A DNA stretch of 10,537 nt from Paraglomus occultum. Taxonomy: Eukaryota > Glomeromycota > Glomeromycetes > Paraglomerales > Paraglomeraceae. The DNA lies in NCBI GenBank assembly GCA_910592205.1, contig CAJVPJ010001313.1, positions 1 through 10,537 of the forward strand, in the 5' to 3' direction. Made by a program: the position numbers and the translations under genes. Below are positions 7,396 to 10,537 of this stretch, in pieces. The notes under the pieces were generated by a model, which searched no databases, was not told where the DNA came from, and saw nothing but the letters and a program-made list of their open reading frames with translations. Every line of letters begins with the position of its first letter. Position 1 is the first letter of the stretch.

Positions 7396-9925
7396 TCACA
7401 TAGCTCGCCCAAACCAATCTACTGTTTCATTGTCAATATCATGTCTGACTACTACGTGCTCGACCATATCCAACCTTTTTTCTACTTCTACTTCTTTCTC
7501 CATCATCTTCGGCAAAGTCTCCCGTATCTTCTTCTCGATTTCCAATTGTTTATATTCCAATTTTTTGATCCCTTCTATCTGTGTATCTTCCACCTTATTC
7601 AATCGCTCAACGATAGTCTTCTCAACCTTTGTAACAGCACCCACGGTATCTACTTGCATTTGATTAACGTGGGTTAGCGTACCATGTTGAATACGAGAGA
7701 CGGATTCAAGGGAGGTAAGTTTCGTGTCTAGGCTCAAATGCCGTTCCTGGCTTAGACGTTCGAGCGTTTCAATGCGAGAGTCGAATTCGTGTAATTTGGT
7801 TTCGATGCGAAGGAGAGTGTCGACTATTTTGCCAAGCTGTAGATCGCGATTAAGTGCACGTTCTTCTGGTTCTATGGCGTCTTTGAGATGCTCGATTTGC
7901 AAAAATGAGGAAAAATGGGTAGAGGAAGGAGGGTAGAAAGAAGATGATTGTGGAGAACAGTGTATCCATGTACGCAACTTGGTGTAAGATTTCGCCATCG
8001 CCCGCTTAACTGGACCTATCATTTTCAATACTATCTCCCATGATACCACGCATATGACAAATGCAGCGAACATGATCCACCACATCATGTGCTCAATCCA
8101 TACGATGCTGTTCCTCTTGCGGAGCACGTGTTGCGACACTTTTCTTATGATTACTTGCATCACGTTGGATGGTGGTGGGAAAACATATACCGAGTGGAAT
8201 AAGCCAGTAGCTTTCCGGGTGAAATAAAGAGCATACTCTGCTTCTAATGATGGAACAAGTTGGTAATAGCAAGCTGAGAATGACGCAATCAGTAGGCTGA
8301 CTAATAAAAGCGTAGCTATTACAGTGTAAGCGATGAGTAATCTTCCGGTAAATGATGATGATAAAGTTGACAATATTAACCTATTAGGGGGGTAAGCATA
8401 CATTTACATTGTTTAGATATAAGGGTCCTGTTTTGATACTTTGCGATCGGTCATGCGATTGATATTTGTACTTACACTGACTCAACGGCTGCGCCGCCTT
8501 TCTCGGCGGACCATATCGCTTGCCCTGTTCCAATTGTCACCGCCAAAATAAGTGGCAGGAACCATAGACTCCTGCTCATTATAGCGTTAAACACGATTAC
8601 TGTCTTTCCGCATGCTCTATTAGAGTCGAGCCAGATTATAGTGTTGGCGTATAATAGTAACGATGTAAGTGAAAGTAAATCAAATTCAAGAAACATTGGT
8701 CCGGAGAAAGTGACGTTAAACGCGCGGGCTATGAAAGCAAAAAAGAGGATCGATGGGAAGCTCAGCGTTATGTAAGATGACGGTATTCTAAAATATATTG
8801 ACTTCATGTCGCGCATCTAGATAATAGTTGGGTTTTGGGCCATAAAATAAATTGTAAACATATACGTAAACACAAAAAATGAAACCAACTTAATTAATTG
8901 TGGATTATTTATTCGTACCTTTTTAAACTCTTGAATAAGGAATCCAAATGCCCATAGATAAAGCGACCACTCTGAAATATTGGGTGCACCTGATTTGTAG
9001 TCTGTGCAATTGACGACATAAGTATATAATGCAAGGAACGCAAAGTTCATTATTACTGTCGTCGTATTCTGGAATCTGCAGGTTAATAGGGAAACAGAAG
9101 TTAACTCGGTTAAAACAGATAATGTTTCGACCAAGTAAGTCTGTTGATTTAACTATTCAATACCTTGGGGTAGTTATAATCTCTGTTATACGCTTGAATT
9201 TGGCCTTTCTAGTTGAAAGTGGTGAGTCAACTAACATAGGATCAGATATTTTCCTACCCGTTTTCCATAAAGCCTGTTCATGGCAAATGTTCAAGTTAAC
9301 AAGACCAGAAGATGTACAGACAAGTATATAACAACTGTCTCACCTGTACAAATGACTGAACACTTGGCAAGACGAGGAAATGACGCGCTTCTGCCCTAGT
9401 TGCAATATCCAACGCTACGTTCAAATGAGTTTATAATATTATACACGTCGATTTCAATAGCATGTAACGTGTAAAATTTTACTATTATGCGCACATACCA
9501 CTCTTCTCTATGCTATCAATTTTCCAGGGTTTAAGCAGAGCTTCCCAGAGCACCTCACGTTCCGAGACACCCGCTTCCCTTCTTTCGAGTAAAAGTTCTA
9601 GCACATTCCCAGCAAGCACCCAACACCCTCGTGCTCTGCTATTAGACACTTTATCCTCCCTTTTAGTAAACAATTTTCCAGTATATAACACTGCGTATAC
9701 AGTTGCTGGTCCACCAAGATCAGTCAAGGCCGTAGTCGTTTTCTTGGAAAAAAACGGCTCGCTATCGAGGTTCTCATTATGAGGTCCTATCTTCTCGGCT
9801 ATTGTTCTATATGCATTCGATATAGTCTCGCGAATTACAAGTGTAGAAGAGTCTGAAGGTATTGAGATAGGGCTATTTGGTAGCAATAAGCTCGTATCGT
9901 TTAGAAAATCTGGTATATCAGCCAT
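7396..9925 (-). CDS. YVC1: TRPY/Yvc1-like vacuolar cation (Ca2+ release) channel (6 exons, 696 aa)
   Basis: Minus-strand exons are 9925-9499, 9414-9344, 9273-9164, 9075-8919, 8816-8476 and 8380-7396; every junction is GT..AG and in phase. The 696 residues compare with 675 in yeast Yvc1, a vacuolar channel releasing Ca2+ to the cytosol. The soluble N-terminus has fungal TRPY blocks (residues 143-169, ALDIATRAEARHFL...ALW). Membrane segments are at about 208-226, 238-253, 270-288, 298-318, 339-357 and 383-407 (S1-S6), with another at 467-487. The stretch after S6 (EAEYALYFTRKATGLF...FPPPSN) matches the Yvc1 post-S6 region (DEYMA-x-FA-x-KT). Residues about 530-680 form a long heptad coiled coil, unusual for the family and possibly used for assembly. 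Only about 25 residues separate S5 and S6, so the pore loop is short. The start could lie further upstream. Confidence 0.82.
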
Positions 9926-10243
9926 TATAATGAGGGCAACCCTTCGTCTACTGAGACTGCCTCCCCAAAATGCACAAAATGCATTTCGTACCGATCACAC
10001 CATGTCAGCCGTGACCATAATAGGAATATTGGAAACTTGTAGATGTTTACCGAAAGTCGGTTATTTAAGTGAGACGATTTCTGAAATCTTTTTTCGAGAA
10101 TTTAAACTGGTTCTGTGTAACATCGAATTTAAAAAATTTCCGATAATTAATAATAATAATGTCGCCACGTTGTTAATTTGTTCGTGCACTGCTTTATCTT
10201 GAATACCGATTTACGTGGATTGAAATAATAAAATCTTACTTAC
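9926..10243. other. 5' flank or first intron of the TRP channel gene
   Basis: AT-rich sequence without a convincing gene. If the donor at 10243 is used, this is a 5' intron of the channel gene ending at one of two in-phase acceptors (AG at 9958-9957 or 9952-9951). The plus-strand frame from ATG 9930 starts five bases from the channel ATG and has no recognisable content. Confidence 0.35.
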
Positions 10244-10284
10244 CTGTTAATCGGAATTGGGTACATGAACGTTTTGCGCTCCAT
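10244..10284 (-). other. Possible upstream exon with a perfect splice donor
   Basis: ATG at 10284 (minus) begins 13 codons plus two bases (MERKTFMYPIPIN) that end exactly at CAG|GTAAGTAAG, a consensus donor. Splicing to the acceptor after GGCAG (exon from 9956) or after CTCAG (exon from 9950) stays in phase with ATG 9925 and would add about 23-25 residues to the TRP channel. Both acceptors have poor pyrimidine tracts, and the resulting intron (287-293 nt) would be long for this window. It may be a 5' UTR exon instead. Confidence 0.35.
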
Positions 10285-10291
10285 CGTAACT

Positions 10292-10523
10292 TTAATGAGC
10301 AGTAGCGTCAACGCTACAATACTCAGCTTTGCCTCTTGCTATAAAATACTCATCTACTAATTTTCTCTGTCGTTCTGCTAATTATGTATTTGTTATAACA
10401 GTGAGCCTTAACCGAGTGTTATTTAGTAAATCTTTCGCTCTTCTTTCTTGTTATTGTGTCACATACACTACCCTAACAAAAGTATCCGGTCAAGCTTTTT
10501 TTGATTTTCTCAAGATCGGACAT
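10292..10523 (-). CDS. Possible small two-exon protein, may continue past the window edge
   Basis: Not recognised. On the minus strand 10523-10478 (MSDLEKIKKSLTGYF) and 10377-10292 (ERQRKLVDEYFIARGKAEY... to a TAA stop) join in phase over a 100-base intron with a GTTAGG donor and a TTAG acceptor, giving 43 residues. Both pieces have charged, helix-forming composition unlike random AT-rich sequence. Weak points are the non-consensus donor, the small size, and the open frame upstream of the ATG to the window end, so the ATG may be internal and the gene longer. A competing acceptor three bases on would place a stop codon at the junction. Confidence 0.3.
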
Positions 10524-10537
10524 ATCAATTAGCTTTT

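Noticed and set aside
7879-7990. Possible extra intron in the last channel exon (Ser/Pro-rich stretch)
   Set aside because: The frame stays open and no matching GT donor and AG acceptor pair keeps phase there, so it is left as coding.
9510-9782. Plus-strand 90-codon frame
   Set aside because: It lies antisense to exon 1 of the TRP channel, whose translation and splicing fit the family; the plus frame shows no recognisable content.
9930-10202. Plus-strand frame with an Arg-rich, presequence-like start
   Set aside because: Starts five bases from the channel ATG on the other strand, loses protein-like composition after about 40 codons and shows no convincing splice donor or family.

Overview
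The window looks like nuclear DNA of an AT-rich, early-diverging filamentous fungus, most likely an arbuscular mycorrhizal (Glomeromycotina, Rhizophagus-like) species. The evidence is short introns (mostly 48-115 nt, with GT..AG ends) interrupting nearly every gene, AT-rich spacers carrying decayed Tigger/pogo-like transposon ends, and clear eukaryotic or fungal protein families. The genus is an inference from overall style. No rRNA, tRNA, CRISPR or bacterial operon was seen.

Layout. 1-988: gene-free, with hairpins and repeated terminal motifs that look like fragments of DNA transposons. 989-2173 (+): a five-exon ANKRD54-like ankyrin-repeat gene. 2174-3639: mostly gene-free, holding an (AT)n tract, a palindrome, a possible unrecognised or decayed minus-strand gene (2641-2973) and a frameshifted plus-strand relic beginning with a helix-turn-helix (3100-3511). 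3640-4788 (+): an intronless XRCC2-like RecA-fold DNA repair gene. 4938-5320 (-): a three-exon, 76-residue protein resembling small fungal mitochondrial (Mrx7-like) proteins; it is convergent with XRCC2. 5430-5654 (+): an unidentified small ORF with one hydrophobic segment, divergent from the previous gene. 5912-7047 (+): a three-exon gene whose product looks like an actinoporin-fold (membrane-lytic or lectin-like) protein with an added C-terminal tail. 7396-9925 (-): a six-exon TRPY/Yvc1-type vacuolar cation channel of 696 residues with a long C-terminal coiled coil and a very short pore segment. 10244-10523 (-): a perfect splice donor behind a possible upstream exon, and a possible tiny two-exon gene running towards the window edge.

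The genes belong to unrelated pathways (signalling adaptor, homologous recombination, mitochondrial gene expression, pore-forming-like protein, vacuolar calcium release) and do not form one system. The most interesting items are the actinoporin-like gene, because this family is best known from sea anemones, and the TRP channel with an abbreviated pore hairpin. Several genes here can only be seen after splicing is worked out by eye, so exon borders are predictions from GT/AG sites, reading phase and family resemblance.
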